Shown here: piece by piece, positions 42,503-51,104 of the stretch
Layout: each line of letters begins with the position of its first letter
Position numbering within the stretch: the first letter of the stretch is position 1
Assembly (NCBI GenBank): GCA_965247065.1
Contig: CBDFGN010000006.1
Coordinates: 3,286,001 to 3,350,000 of the forward strand
From: CBDFGN01 sp965247065
Lineage (GTDB): Bacteria > Bacteroidota > Bacteroidia > Cytophagales > Cyclobacteriaceae
Direction: 5' to 3'
Length of the DNA stretch: 64,000 bases
Translations under genes and position numbers: made by a program
The notes under the pieces: generated by a model
Told to the model about the DNA's origin: nothing
What the model saw: the letters and a program-made list of their open reading frames with translations, nothing else
Database searches by the model: none

Positions 42503-43029
42503 TCAGCAACCAAGGCAACCGCTCTTTGAAGTCTTTGAGTGGGATTCCCATTGATTTCGGCGAAGCTGGCTTTTAGGGAGTTTAGCTCTTGGTGATACAG
42601 CTTCCAGAGCTGGTCTCGCAATTTTGGATGCTCACGTTGAGGGTCAAATCGCCAAGGCATCTCGGTCCCGGTGAGAAGGTATAGATCGCATTCGCGAAGA
42701 GCAATATTATCCAAGATCAGATTGTGGCAGCGGCCATATTTGAATTCGCTCCAAACCTTAAGAACGACCAGGTCGGTATCGCATATTAGAACCCTATCAG
42801 CAGTAAGAGCGTATCTCTCTTCCAACTCGATCTGGCCTTTTGCTATTTCGACAAGATCCTGTTCGTTATATGGCCTGGTCAACTTCTCAAGGTACTCTCT
42901 CGCATACTCAGGCACGCAGGAGGTGTTGAAATGCTCTGCCAGGGACCTGGATAGGGTTGTCTTCCCTGTAGACTCCGGACCAATGACTACAACCTTGTTG
43001 AGAGACTCGGCTCCATTGACTTTTTCCAT
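42493..43029 (-). CDS. NadR-like P-loop kinase/AAA protein
   Basis: The 178-residue P-loop protein resembles the ribosylnicotinamide kinase domain of NadR. The Walker A motif GPESTGKTT is at residues 17-25, followed by YAREYLEKLTRPYNEQDLVE and the LICDTDLVVLKVWSEFKYG region, both characteristic of this domain. No adenylyltransferase domain is fused. The start at ATG 43029 overlaps the end of the PnuC-like gene by 43 bases, so the two are coupled. The usual reading is uptake and phosphorylation of nicotinamide riboside. Because a thiamine-regulated receptor follows, a thiamine kinase role is an alternative. Confidence 0.82.
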   Translation of the reverse strand: MEKVNGAESLNKVVVIGPESTGKTTLSRSLAEHFNTSCVPEYAREYLEKLTRPYNEQDLVEIAKGQIELEERYALTADRVLICDTDLVVLKVWSEFKYGRCHNLILDNIALRECDLYLLTGTEMPWRFDPQREHPKLRDQLWKLYHQELNSLKASFAEINGNPTQRLQRAVALVADLV

Positions 43030-43604
43030 GCGTAGTAACCAGATATCGCTAACCCACAATAGATGAAATAAAGCAGGGAATAAAAGTATATCTCTTTGTA
43101 GAAATAAATGCCCGTTGCGAGCACATCTACTGCAATCCAATAGTACCAATTTTCGATCTTTTTCTTGGCTGTAAGCCACATTCCAATCAAGCTGAGAACG
43201 CTAGTCGCACTATCCCAGTAGGGTAAAGACGCATCGGTAAAAGTTGCCAGCAACCACCCCGAAATTAAGACTCCAATTGCAGAACTGGTTAGCAGTAGCA
43301 GGTTCATTGGGCGACCGGTTGTGCCGACCGGCAATTCACCGGCTGAATCTGGTTTACCAAAAAGCCAATGGTACCACCCGTAAATGTTAAGGATCAGGAA
43401 AAACACATGCAGGATAAGGTCGGCATACAGCTTGGCTTGGAAAAAGATCACGAATGATATCAACACATATAGGATACCGGTAGGCCAAGTCCAGATATTT
43501 TGCTTGATCAGAAGAATAACACAGGCCAATCCAAAAAAAAGTCCGCAAGCCTCCATCCAATTGATCCGAGCCGCATATTCGAAAATGGCGTTTGCAATAT
43601 TCAT
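42987..43604 (-). CDS. PnuC/PnuT-like vitamin transporter
   Basis: The 205-residue membrane protein has seven hydrophobic segments and family motifs WTWPTGILYVLISFVIFFQ and NIYGWYHWLFG. The second half ends GYYAWKKSMEPSLSTRL. PnuC proteins carry nicotinamide riboside, and their PnuT relatives carry thiamine in Bacteroidota, usually under TPP control. ATG 43604 is chosen because it begins the normal N-terminus. It is the first gene of a pair with the NadR-like kinase, and the riboswitch lies downstream of the pair rather than upstream. Substrate is therefore unresolved between nicotinamide riboside and thiamine. Confidence 0.85.
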   Translation of the reverse strand: MNIANAIFEYAARINWMEACGLFFGLACVILLIKQNIWTWPTGILYVLISFVIFFQAKLYADLILHVFFLILNIYGWYHWLFGKPDSAGELPVGTTGRPMNLLLLTSSAIGVLISGWLLATFTDASLPYWDSATSVLSLIGMWLTAKKKIENWYYWIAVDVLATGIYFYKEIYFYSLLYFIYCGLAISGYYAWKKSMEPSLSTRL

Positions 43605-43693
43605 GTTGCCACAAACTAAAACCAAAATTGGATTTTATTAATGAAACATTCTGGTTAATTTTACCTGGCAAATAATGTGTCTGATTATTTGCC

Positions 43694-45163
43694 ATGATTC
43701 CCTCCAATTCTAAGATCACCCCCGAGGCCCTAACCTACGATGACGTTTTGTTACTGCCGGGTTATTCCGAAGTAGTCCCACGTGAAGTAGACACTCAATC
43801 CTATCTTACCCAGAACATACAGCTGAATATTCCTATAGTCTCGTCTGCTATGGATACCGTAACTGAAGCTGATCTGGCAATAGCCATGGCGCTGGAAGGT
43901 GGAATCGGATTCATCCACAAGAATATGAGCATCAAGAGCCAGGCCGAGCATGTACGTAAGGTAAAGAGATCGCAGAGTGGAATGATACAGGATCCCATTA
44001 CCCTGGATGTCGAATCCAAAGTAGGTGATGCCATTAAAATAATGCATGAATTTGGGATTGGAGGAATTCCAATAGTCAACTCGGAGGAGAAGCTTATCGG
44101 TATTATAACCAATCGTGATCTAAGGTTTGAAAAAGATTATAGCCTCCCTATTAGGGAGGTCATGACCCATGACAATTTGGTCACTGCTGATGAACAGGTT
44201 GGTCTTGAAGAAGCTGAGGGTATTCTACAGGAATACAAGATTGAGAAACTTCCTATAGTAGATAAGTCAGGCACTTTGAGGGGCTTAATTACCTACAAGG
44301 ACATTCTCAAGAACAAAGACCGGCCTAACGCATGCAAAGACTATTTGGGGCGATTGCGGGTTGGAGCTGCTCTTGGTGTGACCCCAGACATTCTTGACCG
44401 TATTAGTATCCTTCAAACAGCGGGTGTCGACGTGCTGTGTCTTGATACAGCCCACGGGCATTCTAAAGGGGTTATAGATACTTTCAAAACTGCCAAGGCC
44501 AAATTCCCGGAAATGGATTTCGTAGTGGGAAATGTTGCCACCGAACAGGCGGCTGTTGCACTGGCAGATGCAGGTGCTGATGCCATCAAAGTTGGCGTAG
44601 GTCCCGGTAGTATTTGCACCACTCGCGTGATCGCGGGAGTGGGAATGCCGCAACTCTCAGCAGTTTGGGAAACAGCCCGGGCGGTACAGGACCGAGATGT
44701 ACATGTCATAGCCGATGGCGGAATTCGCTTCTCTGGAGATATCACCAAAGCCATTGCAGGAGGTGCCAGCAGCGTTATGATTGGATCTCTGCTGGCCGGA
44801 TCCACCGAAGCTCCTGGGGAAGTGATTATTTATGAAGGACGAAAATTTAAATCGTATCGAGGCATGGGCTCTATCGACGCGATGGAGGAAGGCTCGAAAG
44901 ATAGATATTTTCAGGATGCTGAGGATGATGTCAAGAAATTAGTCCCGGAAGGCATCGTAGGTAGGGTTCCGTTTAAGGGCTCTGTTGAGGAGGTGCTGTT
45001 CCAAATGACGGGAGGACTAAAGGCGGGAATGGGGTATTGTGGGGCTGCAAACATCCGAAAGCTAAGGGAAGCCAAATTTGTCAAGATAACCCACGCTGGA
45101 AATATTGAGAATCATCCTCATGATATTCAAATTACCAGGGAAGCCCCCAATTACAGCCGTTGA
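43694..45163 (+). CDS. guaB: IMP dehydrogenase
   Basis: GuaB oxidises IMP to XMP, the first committed step of GMP synthesis. The 489-residue enzyme has the (beta/alpha)8 core interrupted by two CBS domains (about residues 95-215), the active-site loop GSICTTR with catalytic Cys308, the DTAHGHSKGVIDT motif and the flap region YRGMGSIDAMEEGSKDRYFQ. It begins EALTYDDVLLLPGYSEVVPR. The gene is complete and ordinary. It is followed by 220 bases with a duplicated repeat and no gene. Confidence 0.97.
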   Translation: MIPSNSKITPEALTYDDVLLLPGYSEVVPREVDTQSYLTQNIQLNIPIVSSAMDTVTEADLAIAMALEGGIGFIHKNMSIKSQAEHVRKVKRSQSGMIQDPITLDVESKVGDAIKIMHEFGIGGIPIVNSEEKLIGIITNRDLRFEKDYSLPIREVMTHDNLVTADEQVGLEEAEGILQEYKIEKLPIVDKSGTLRGLITYKDILKNKDRPNACKDYLGRLRVGAALGVTPDILDRISILQTAGVDVLCLDTAHGHSKGVIDTFKTAKAKFPEMDFVVGNVATEQAAVALADAGADAIKVGVGPGSICTTRVIAGVGMPQLSAVWETARAVQDRDVHVIADGGIRFSGDITKAIAGGASSVMIGSLLAGSTEAPGEVIIYEGRKFKSYRGMGSIDAMEEGSKDRYFQDAEDDVKKLVPEGIVGRVPFKGSVEEVLFQMTGGLKAGMGYCGAANIRKLREAKFVKITHAGNIENHPHDIQITREAPNYSR

Positions 45164-45193
45164 ACCCCGGGCCAATGTAGATTTGGTTGCGAA

Positions 45194-45320
45194 TCGCCAA
45201 TCAAATACTAATTAATCGCCAAAGGATTGAGTAGTTGAAGATTTAAGCATTGCTGAATTGCAGGGTTTACGCAAACCACCAATCCGGTATTCGCCAATCA
45301 AAAAATCGGTTAATCACCAA
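45194..45320. repeat. Imperfect direct repeat of about 30 bases, two copies
   Basis: Two related units, 45194-45222 and 45291-45320, share the pattern TCGCCAATCAAA, a short variable core, then TTAATCnCCAA. Further partial pieces (ACCAATCC at 45278, GCCAAT elsewhere) occur in the same 220-base gap between guaB and the phosphatase gene. The gap holds no gene. Confidence 0.55.
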
Positions 45321-45383
45321 TACGTAGTCAGAAATAAAACCTGAGATTATTTCGTATTTTGAGCACAACATAACCCGTTTTTC

Positions 45384-47441
45384 ATGTCGTCCGGTAGAAC
45401 CATAATAAGATTGAGCATACTCTCTGGTATTAGTACCTGGATATCGCTGTTGGTGCTGGATCTACTAGTACTGTTCAGTACGATTAACAATGTTGATTCC
45501 GGCATAGCCCCGATCATTCCGCGTCTGATTTTCAGTCTATTCGTTTTATCGCTGTTTGCATTTTACCGGTATAACGTGGTAAAAGCTGAGAGTGTGAATC
45601 TCCTAGACCTATTGTGGCGCGTTTTTGTCACCGGTTTAATTACCACACTGGTCTTGCTGCTGATCAAGCTAGTGTTGATAGTCTTTTCCGAGAACAAGCT
45701 TGCAGAGAATGTTTTTTTGATCAATATTTTTTATCACATCAACGTTGGGCTGATTACAGCATTTCTGGTGTCCACATACGTAGTCTGGCAAAGGCTAATT
45801 CTCTATCAAAAGTCCAAGGGGCTGGTGCTTACCTGGGATATTTTTCAATATCTTTTGCTGGCGGCAATGGTTCTAAACGTCGCTTTCCCAATCAGCCCTT
45901 ACAGCACCACATCCTATTTGATCCTGGCCCTGCTGATCATCATGAGCGCGCTCCTGGCAGTTAATCTAAAGTGGGTAGCCTATCTTAACTTCAAACAGAA
46001 ATGGAAAAGCATCCTGTTCATCGTTTTAGTTATTATTTACCTGGGCTATTTTTTCCTTAACCTATCCCGTGACTCAAATACATATATTCTGGCGTTTGAT
46101 CTTCTAGCCATTACCTATGTTTTGGCCCTGTTTGCATTCATCCTGCTCTACTCTATCTTTTCGCTGCTGGTGATCCTATTCAATTTACCGACTTCTTCAG
46201 TCTTTGAGCAAAAACTGAAAGAGGCCCTAAACTTCCAACGGCTAAGTCAATCCATACCTACCGGCGAAAACGAGGACCAGGTCTACTCTATTCTATTAGA
46301 CAGCGCAGTAAGCGCCGTCCTTGCCGACGCCGCCTGGCTCGAAATTGAGGACGATGCCAGCCGTAAACATCTGCTCCTGACGAATCGGGTCACTGAGGAG
46401 CAAATTGAGGAAGTCAAAAGGGACTTTTCCAAGAGCAAGGTGAAGTACCTCGGCGAGGGAGATATTCCTCGAAGTATGAAAGTGCAGAATGTCCTCCTAC
46501 ATCTGAAATCCGGGGATTACAAATCCGCGATGTTGTTCCCAATCGTAATCAAGAACTATCAAATTGGGACATTGTCCCTGCTAAAGGGAGTTAGGGAAGG
46601 ATTTAACCGAGAAATGGTGGAGATCATTCACACTTTTGTCAGCCAAGCCTGCATCTCGGTGGAAAACTTTAGGTTAATATCCGAAGCCATTGAGAATGAA
46701 CGGTACAAAGAAGAGTTAAAAATCGCTAAGCGAGTCCAAAAAAGTTTACTGCCCGATGAATTGATACACAATGAGGATTATGAGATATCGGGTTATTCAG
46801 TGGCGGCAGACGAAGTTGGTGGCGACTACTACGACATTTATCGATTGAATCAAAAAAAGTTGGCTCTTATCATTGGAGACGTTTCCGGAAAAGGGACCTC
46901 GGCCGCTTTTAACATGGCCCAGATGAAAGGAGTCTTCCATAGCTTAGTTCAACTTGACCTGTCGGCCGAGGAGTTTATGACCCGGGCCAACCACGCCCTA
47001 AGTTCCTGTCTTGAGAAAACTTCCTTTATCACTGCATCATTATTTTTGATCGATTCCCAAAAAAATGAAGTTGAGTTCGTCAGAGCAGGTCATTGTCCCA
47101 CTCTATTCGTCTCCAACGACACCAGAAAAGGGTGCTTCTTCAAGAACCGTGGTCTCGGTTTAGGGATCATAAGAAACTCAAGCTTTGGTAAATACGTACA
47201 AACGAACAGATTTAAGTATGAGCCCGGCGATGTAATGGTCTTGTACACAGATGGAATTGTAGAGGCCAAAAGGGCTGGAGGAGAGGAGTTTGGATATGAT
47301 AGACTGCAACATTTTGTTGAAAACAATGCGTCTGAATCTGCAGAGAAAATTCAATCTGGTCTTATCCAGAGCCTATTTGATTTTTCTGGGCAACAGACCA
47401 TTGACGACGATTATACCGCGATGATCGTAAAGTTTAAGTAG
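45384..47441 (+). CDS. Membrane PP2C-type (SpoIIE/RsbU) serine phosphatase with GAF-like region
   Basis: The 685-residue protein has about eight transmembrane helices (residues 8-270). A GAF-like segment (about 300-440) contains AVSAVLADAAWLEIEDDASR and FPIVIKNYQIGTLSLLKG. A SpoIIE/RsbU phosphatase domain (about 455-685) contains DEVGGDYYDIY near 475-485, IGDVSGKGTSAAFNMAQMKG, LYTDGIVEAKR and DDDYTAMIVKFK, with the metal-binding aspartates in place. It probably dephosphorylates the STAS protein encoded next. The three genes from here form a partner-switching module. What the membrane part senses is unknown. Confidence 0.92.
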   Translation: MSSGRTIIRLSILSGISTWISLLVLDLLVLFSTINNVDSGIAPIIPRLIFSLFVLSLFAFYRYNVVKAESVNLLDLLWRVFVTGLITTLVLLLIKLVLIVFSENKLAENVFLINIFYHINVGLITAFLVSTYVVWQRLILYQKSKGLVLTWDIFQYLLLAAMVLNVAFPISPYSTTSYLILALLIIMSALLAVNLKWVAYLNFKQKWKSILFIVLVIIYLGYFFLNLSRDSNTYILAFDLLAITYVLALFAFILLYSIFSLLVILFNLPTSSVFEQKLKEALNFQRLSQSIPTGENEDQVYSILLDSAVSAVLADAAWLEIEDDASRKHLLLTNRVTEEQIEEVKRDFSKSKVKYLGEGDIPRSMKVQNVLLHLKSGDYKSAMLFPIVIKNYQIGTLSLLKGVREGFNREMVEIIHTFVSQACISVENFRLISEAIENERYKEELKIAKRVQKSLLPDELIHNEDYEISGYSVAADEVGGDYYDIYRLNQKKLALIIGDVSGKGTSAAFNMAQMKGVFHSLVQLDLSAEEFMTRANHALSSCLEKTSFITASLFLIDSQKNEVEFVRAGHCPTLFVSNDTRKGCFFKNRGLGLGIIRNSSFGKYVQTNRFKYEPGDVMVLYTDGIVEAKRAGGEEFGYDRLQHFVENNASESAEKIQSGLIQSLFDFSGQQTIDDDYTAMIVKFK

Positions 47442-47442
47442 C

Positions 47443-47790
47443 ATGGTGAACATAGTCACGGATCAGGACGGTGAATATTATGTTATAAAGATATCGGGAG
47501 ATATTGACGCTAGTTCATCAATTTACCTGGATGAGGCAATTAGCGCAGCTCTTGAGCAAAACCACCACCGGATTATAATGGATTGTCAGGACCTGAACTA
47601 CATATCTTCAGCCGGATTAGGAGTGTTTATGTCCTATCTGGAGGAATTCAGTGCCCAGAAAGTTAGCTTGGCGCTGTTCGGACTAAACCCAAAGGTGCAC
47701 AACGTTTTCCAAATCCTAGGATTGGACCAATTACTTAAAATTGTAGAAACCAAGGACAAAGCGAAAAAAACGCTGATTGATGGAATATAG
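47443..47790 (+). CDS. STAS-domain anti-sigma factor antagonist
   Basis: The 115-residue protein consists of a single STAS domain of the RsbV/SpoIIAA type. The phosphorylatable serine sits in DLNYISSAGLGVFMSYL, and the opening YYVIKISGDIDASSSIYLDE is typical. In this family, phosphorylation by an RsbW-like kinase blocks binding and dephosphorylation by an RsbU-type phosphatase restores it. It starts 1 base after the phosphatase stop and overlaps the kinase gene by 11 bases. Confidence 0.93.
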   Translation: MVNIVTDQDGEYYVIKISGDIDASSSIYLDEAISAALEQNHHRIIMDCQDLNYISSAGLGVFMSYLEEFSAQKVSLALFGLNPKVHNVFQILGLDQLLKIVETKDKAKKTLIDGI

Positions 47791-48202
47791 ATTTACAGCC
47801 ACTTGCAGCAAGGTCAAGCTCAAGGAAATCAGGATATTCATTTCAGGAATTCTTGATCATTACTCCATATCAGAAGTAAAAAAGAACGAGTTGGTTTTGG
47901 CTGTTGACGAGGTCTGTGCTAATCTTATTATCCATTCTCATAATTGTAACGAGATGGAGCAATTCGATCTCCTGGTAAATGTGAAAGAACGGTCTGGGAT
48001 TACCGTCGACATAATAGACAAAGGAATAGGATTCAATATTAAAAAGTACCGCGAGCCCAATCTTCAGGAAATAATTAAGAAGAAGCAAAAGGGAGGGGTT
48101 GGGTTGATGCTAGTTCGAAGGATAATGGATAAGATAGAATTCAAGCATGAACCGAAAGGAAATGTTTGCCGGCTGTTTAAGAAAATGGATATTAAAAAAT
48201 AG
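47780..48202 (+). CDS. RsbW-type anti-sigma serine kinase (ATP-binding)
   Basis: The 140-residue GHKL ATPase has the N box LVLAVDEVCANLIIHSHN and the G1 box DIIDKGIGFNIKKYR, then GGVGLMLVRRIMDKIEFKHE. These match RsbW/SpoIIAB kinases that both phosphorylate a STAS partner and bind a sigma factor or another output. ATG 47780 is preferred over the TTG one codon before. It is the last gene of the phosphatase-STAS-kinase unit. No sigma factor is adjacent, so the output of the switch is unknown. Confidence 0.92.
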   Translation: MEYRFTATCSKVKLKEIRIFISGILDHYSISEVKKNELVLAVDEVCANLIIHSHNCNEMEQFDLLVNVKERSGITVDIIDKGIGFNIKKYREPNLQEIIKKKQKGGVGLMLVRRIMDKIEFKHEPKGNVCRLFKKMDIKK

Positions 48203-48289
48203 CAGGTTTCTTTCTACGCATTCAGTTTTCGAACCTATTCTCGATAGAATTTACTAAAATTGCCACACCATTTAGCGATCTGCGGTGTG

Positions 48290-50236
48290 ATGGTGTTCAG
48301 ATTCCTTGTGTTTCTCTTTTTATTTGTTCTAGGAGCCAATAAGGTCCGGAGCCAAATCCCATTGCTGTCCATCGGCTCCACCGAGATTTCCACGGAAGAG
48401 TTCCTGTTTGTTTACAATAAGAATAAGTACTATCAGGATGCCCTCCCTCTCGCGCAATCTATTGATCGATATCTAGAGTTATTTATAAATTTCAAGCTTA
48501 AGGTCCTTGAGGCCTATAATTTGGGATTGGACCAAACCATCGATTACAAGCAAGAGGTCGCTCAATATAGAAAGCAGCTGGCAGAACCCTATTTAACCGA
48601 TTACCATTTGACTGAGAAAATCCTCCTGGAAACTTATGAGAGGATGCTGGTTGAGGTTAAGGTATCTCATTTGTTGATTAAGGTAAACAATGGGGACACG
48701 GCTTTGGCCCTTCAAAAGGCATGGGATCTCCGAAGGAGGATTCAGGCCGGAGAAGACTTTAGCAAAATTGCTACCGAAGAATCAAAGGATCCGTCGGCTA
48801 GTAGTAATAAAGGGCTCTTGGGGTATTTTAGTGTCTTCCGCACGGTCTATCCGTTTGAAACGGCAGCTTACAATACCGAGGTAGGAGAAGTTTCTGAACC
48901 AGTTGTTACCAAATTCGGAATTCATTTGATAAAGGTGCATAGTAACAGGCCTTCACGCGGAAGAGTTAAGGTTTCCCAAATAATGATCCGGAAAAGTCCG
49001 GATTCGGTAGCGGCTAACCGCAAAGTAGAGCAAGTTTACGAACGCCTTAGGAATGGAGAGCCCTGGGAGAAACTTTGCCTGGAATATTCTGACGACAGCC
49101 AAACAAGCAGGCTGGGAGGTCGATTACCATGGTTTGGAACCGGACAGATGATTCCGGAATTTGAAGATGCGGCATTCGGCCTTGACAGCGCAGGTCAAGT
49201 ATCTCAGCCGGTTGTTGCCCTATATGGTTGGCACATCCTCAAACTTGACCAAAGGAATCAGGTTGGCAGTTTTGAGGAATCCAGGGAATGGCTTGAATCC
49301 ATGGTTCGAAGAGATTCCAGAGGCACAATTCCTCGATTGAGGCTGATTGATAAATTGAAGGGAGAAAACGATTGGGTGCCTGGCGAAAACCTGGACACTA
49401 TGTTGAATTATTGGGAGAAAGAGCCTCAGTGGAGAGAAAATCTCTATGGAAGCAGGAGCGATTCACTAGTCCTATTCAGAATCGAGACCAAGGCATATAC
49501 AACTATCGATTTTGAAGAGTATTTGAGCCGGAATAAACCACAACAACCCAATCAAGATTTCACTGAGAGGTATGAAAGTTTCGAAAACGCCATGATCCTA
49601 GAATACGAAGAGGCGCATCTTGAGAGAAAGCATCCGGAGTTCAGGATGCTTTACCAGGAATATCGCGAAGGAGTACTTCTTTTCGAGTTAATGCAAAGGG
49701 AAGTATGGGAAAAAGCGATGGAGGATTCATTGGGCATAAAGAGATTTTATGATGATCATCCGGAAAAGTATAAAAATGCCGACAGGGCGGAGGTTCTGAT
49801 TATTACGGCAAACGGAGAGGCAGAGGCTATTCGGGTCTGGCAAATCCTGCAGGCTCTGTCGAAGGAGGACACCGCTGGCAATCAAGTCACCGCACTTTCG
49901 ATCGTAGATCAGGAGGCATTTATCAAAGAGAAATATTCTTTGGAGGTCCGCCTCAGGGAAGATACCTTTGAGGCTGGTTCTGAGCCATTTCCCGTAGTAA
50001 TTAGGTGGGAAGAAGGTTCACAACATTCATTCGAGAGTGAGGGTCACAACCTAGTTGTTGTTCGTAGAATTGAGCCGGGTATATTACGGGATTTGCAAGA
50101 AATAAAGGGCACGGTTATTTCGGATTATCAGGACTTTCTTGAAACCAGTTGGGTTTCGGTCCTGAGGAAGAAATATCATGTATCGGTGAACAAAAAGGAG
50201 TTAAAGAGCTTAATCAAACGACTTGAGAACTTATAG
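48290..50236 (+). CDS. Periplasmic peptidyl-prolyl isomerase with two parvulin domains
   Basis: The 648-residue exported protein starts at ATG 48290, giving a signal peptide (MVFRFLVFLFLFVLGANKVR). A SurA-like N-terminal chaperone region is followed by two parvulin domains. The first is about residues 125-220 (VKVSHLLIKVNNG, NKGLLGYFSVFRTVYPFETA, FGIHLIKV). The second is about 225-325 (VKVSQIMIRK, RLGGRLPWFGTGQMIPEFED, GWHILKLDQ). The long C-terminal half is unlike SurA and may be lineage-specific. It overlaps the next gene by 14 bases and is the first of a three-gene isomerase-like operon, so a role in outer-membrane protein folding is likely. Confidence 0.88.
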   Translation: MVFRFLVFLFLFVLGANKVRSQIPLLSIGSTEISTEEFLFVYNKNKYYQDALPLAQSIDRYLELFINFKLKVLEAYNLGLDQTIDYKQEVAQYRKQLAEPYLTDYHLTEKILLETYERMLVEVKVSHLLIKVNNGDTALALQKAWDLRRRIQAGEDFSKIATEESKDPSASSNKGLLGYFSVFRTVYPFETAAYNTEVGEVSEPVVTKFGIHLIKVHSNRPSRGRVKVSQIMIRKSPDSVAANRKVEQVYERLRNGEPWEKLCLEYSDDSQTSRLGGRLPWFGTGQMIPEFEDAAFGLDSAGQVSQPVVALYGWHILKLDQRNQVGSFEESREWLESMVRRDSRGTIPRLRLIDKLKGENDWVPGENLDTMLNYWEKEPQWRENLYGSRSDSLVLFRIETKAYTTIDFEEYLSRNKPQQPNQDFTERYESFENAMILEYEEAHLERKHPEFRMLYQEYREGVLLFELMQREVWEKAMEDSLGIKRFYDDHPEKYKNADRAEVLIITANGEAEAIRVWQILQALSKEDTAGNQVTALSIVDQEAFIKEKYSLEVRLREDTFEAGSEPFPVVIRWEEGSQHSFESEGHNLVVVRRIEPGILRDLQEIKGTVISDYQDFLETSWVSVLRKKYHVSVNKKELKSLIKRLENL

Positions 50237-51104
50237 CATTTGGCTGCTAATGCTGGCTTCATTACTTGGGTCCTGTGATCTCTTCATCATCAAGGAGGAT
50301 AGCAGTGACCAACTCATTGAAAAGAAGCCGGTAGTACGGGTATTTGAAAAATACCTGTACCATGATGATTTGCAAGGATTAGCCTCAAGCAATCTTTCAG
50401 TGCAAGATAGCATCAAGAGGGTGGAGTCGTATATGAAGAATTGGGTGAAAAAACAGCTCTTGATAGCCGAGGCCGCTAATAAGATAGAATTTGACGAGGC
50501 AGAAATTGAAAGAAGAGTGTTGGATTACAGGTACGCCCTGATGGTTTATGAGTACGAAAAGTATTACATAAACCAGGAACTAAGTAAAACAGTAACGGTT
50601 GAGGAAGTAGAGCAATATTACCACGAGCATCGGGAAAATTTTGAGTTGAAACAAAACATAATTCGGGGCATTTTTGTCAAAATACCAAAAGAAGCTCCTA
50701 ATGTTTCCAAAGTTCGAAGACTTATTAGATCCAAGACCACCAAGAACAGGGAAGAACTTAAATCGTATTGCTTTCAGTTTGCGAACTCCTATTCTCTGGA
50801 GGACTCAACCTGGGTGAATTTTGACGAGATAATCCAAAATACCCCACTGATAGGAATACCGAATAAGGTTCAGTATCTCAGCAACCACAAGAATATCGAA
50901 ACTGAGGATGAAAATTTTTTCTATTTCTTTAACATTTACGATTACCGAATTTCTCAAGACTTATCTCCCTTGGAATTCGTGAAGGATGACATAGAGAATA
51001 TCATTATCAATAAAAGAAAAATCCAATTGGCCAATCAATTGGAGGAGGACATCTATGAACGAGGGCAGAAGAACAATGATTTCGAATTTATTCAGAAGAA
51101 TTAG
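50223..51104 (+). CDS. SurA_N-like lipoprotein of the isomerase cluster
   Basis: The 293-residue predicted lipoprotein has a signal peptide ending LLGSC with lipidated Cys18. A helical chaperone-like region (about residues 38-140) contains KKQLLIAEAANKIEFDEAEI, VLDYRYALMVYEYEKYYI and VTVEEVEQYYHEHRENFELK, resembling the SurA N-terminal domain. The parvulin active-site pattern is not clear, so it may be a non-catalytic chaperone. The start is TTG 50223, inside the previous gene; ATG 50250 would cut off most of the signal peptide. It overlaps the following isomerase gene by 50 bases. Confidence 0.82.
   Translation: MRTYSIWLLMLASLLGSCDLFIIKEDSSDQLIEKKPVVRVFEKYLYHDDLQGLASSNLSVQDSIKRVESYMKNWVKKQLLIAEAANKIEFDEAEIERRVLDYRYALMVYEYEKYYINQELSKTVTVEEVEQYYHEHRENFELKQNIIRGIFVKIPKEAPNVSKVRRLIRSKTTKNREELKSYCFQFANSYSLEDSTWVNFDEIIQNTPLIGIPNKVQYLSNHKNIETEDENFFYFFNIYDYRISQDLSPLEFVKDDIENIIINKRKIQLANQLEEDIYERGQKNNDFEFIQKN

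Noticed and set aside
45194..45320. CRISPR-like repeats
   Set aside because: Only two imperfect units are present with a 68-base spacing, and there are no cas genes.
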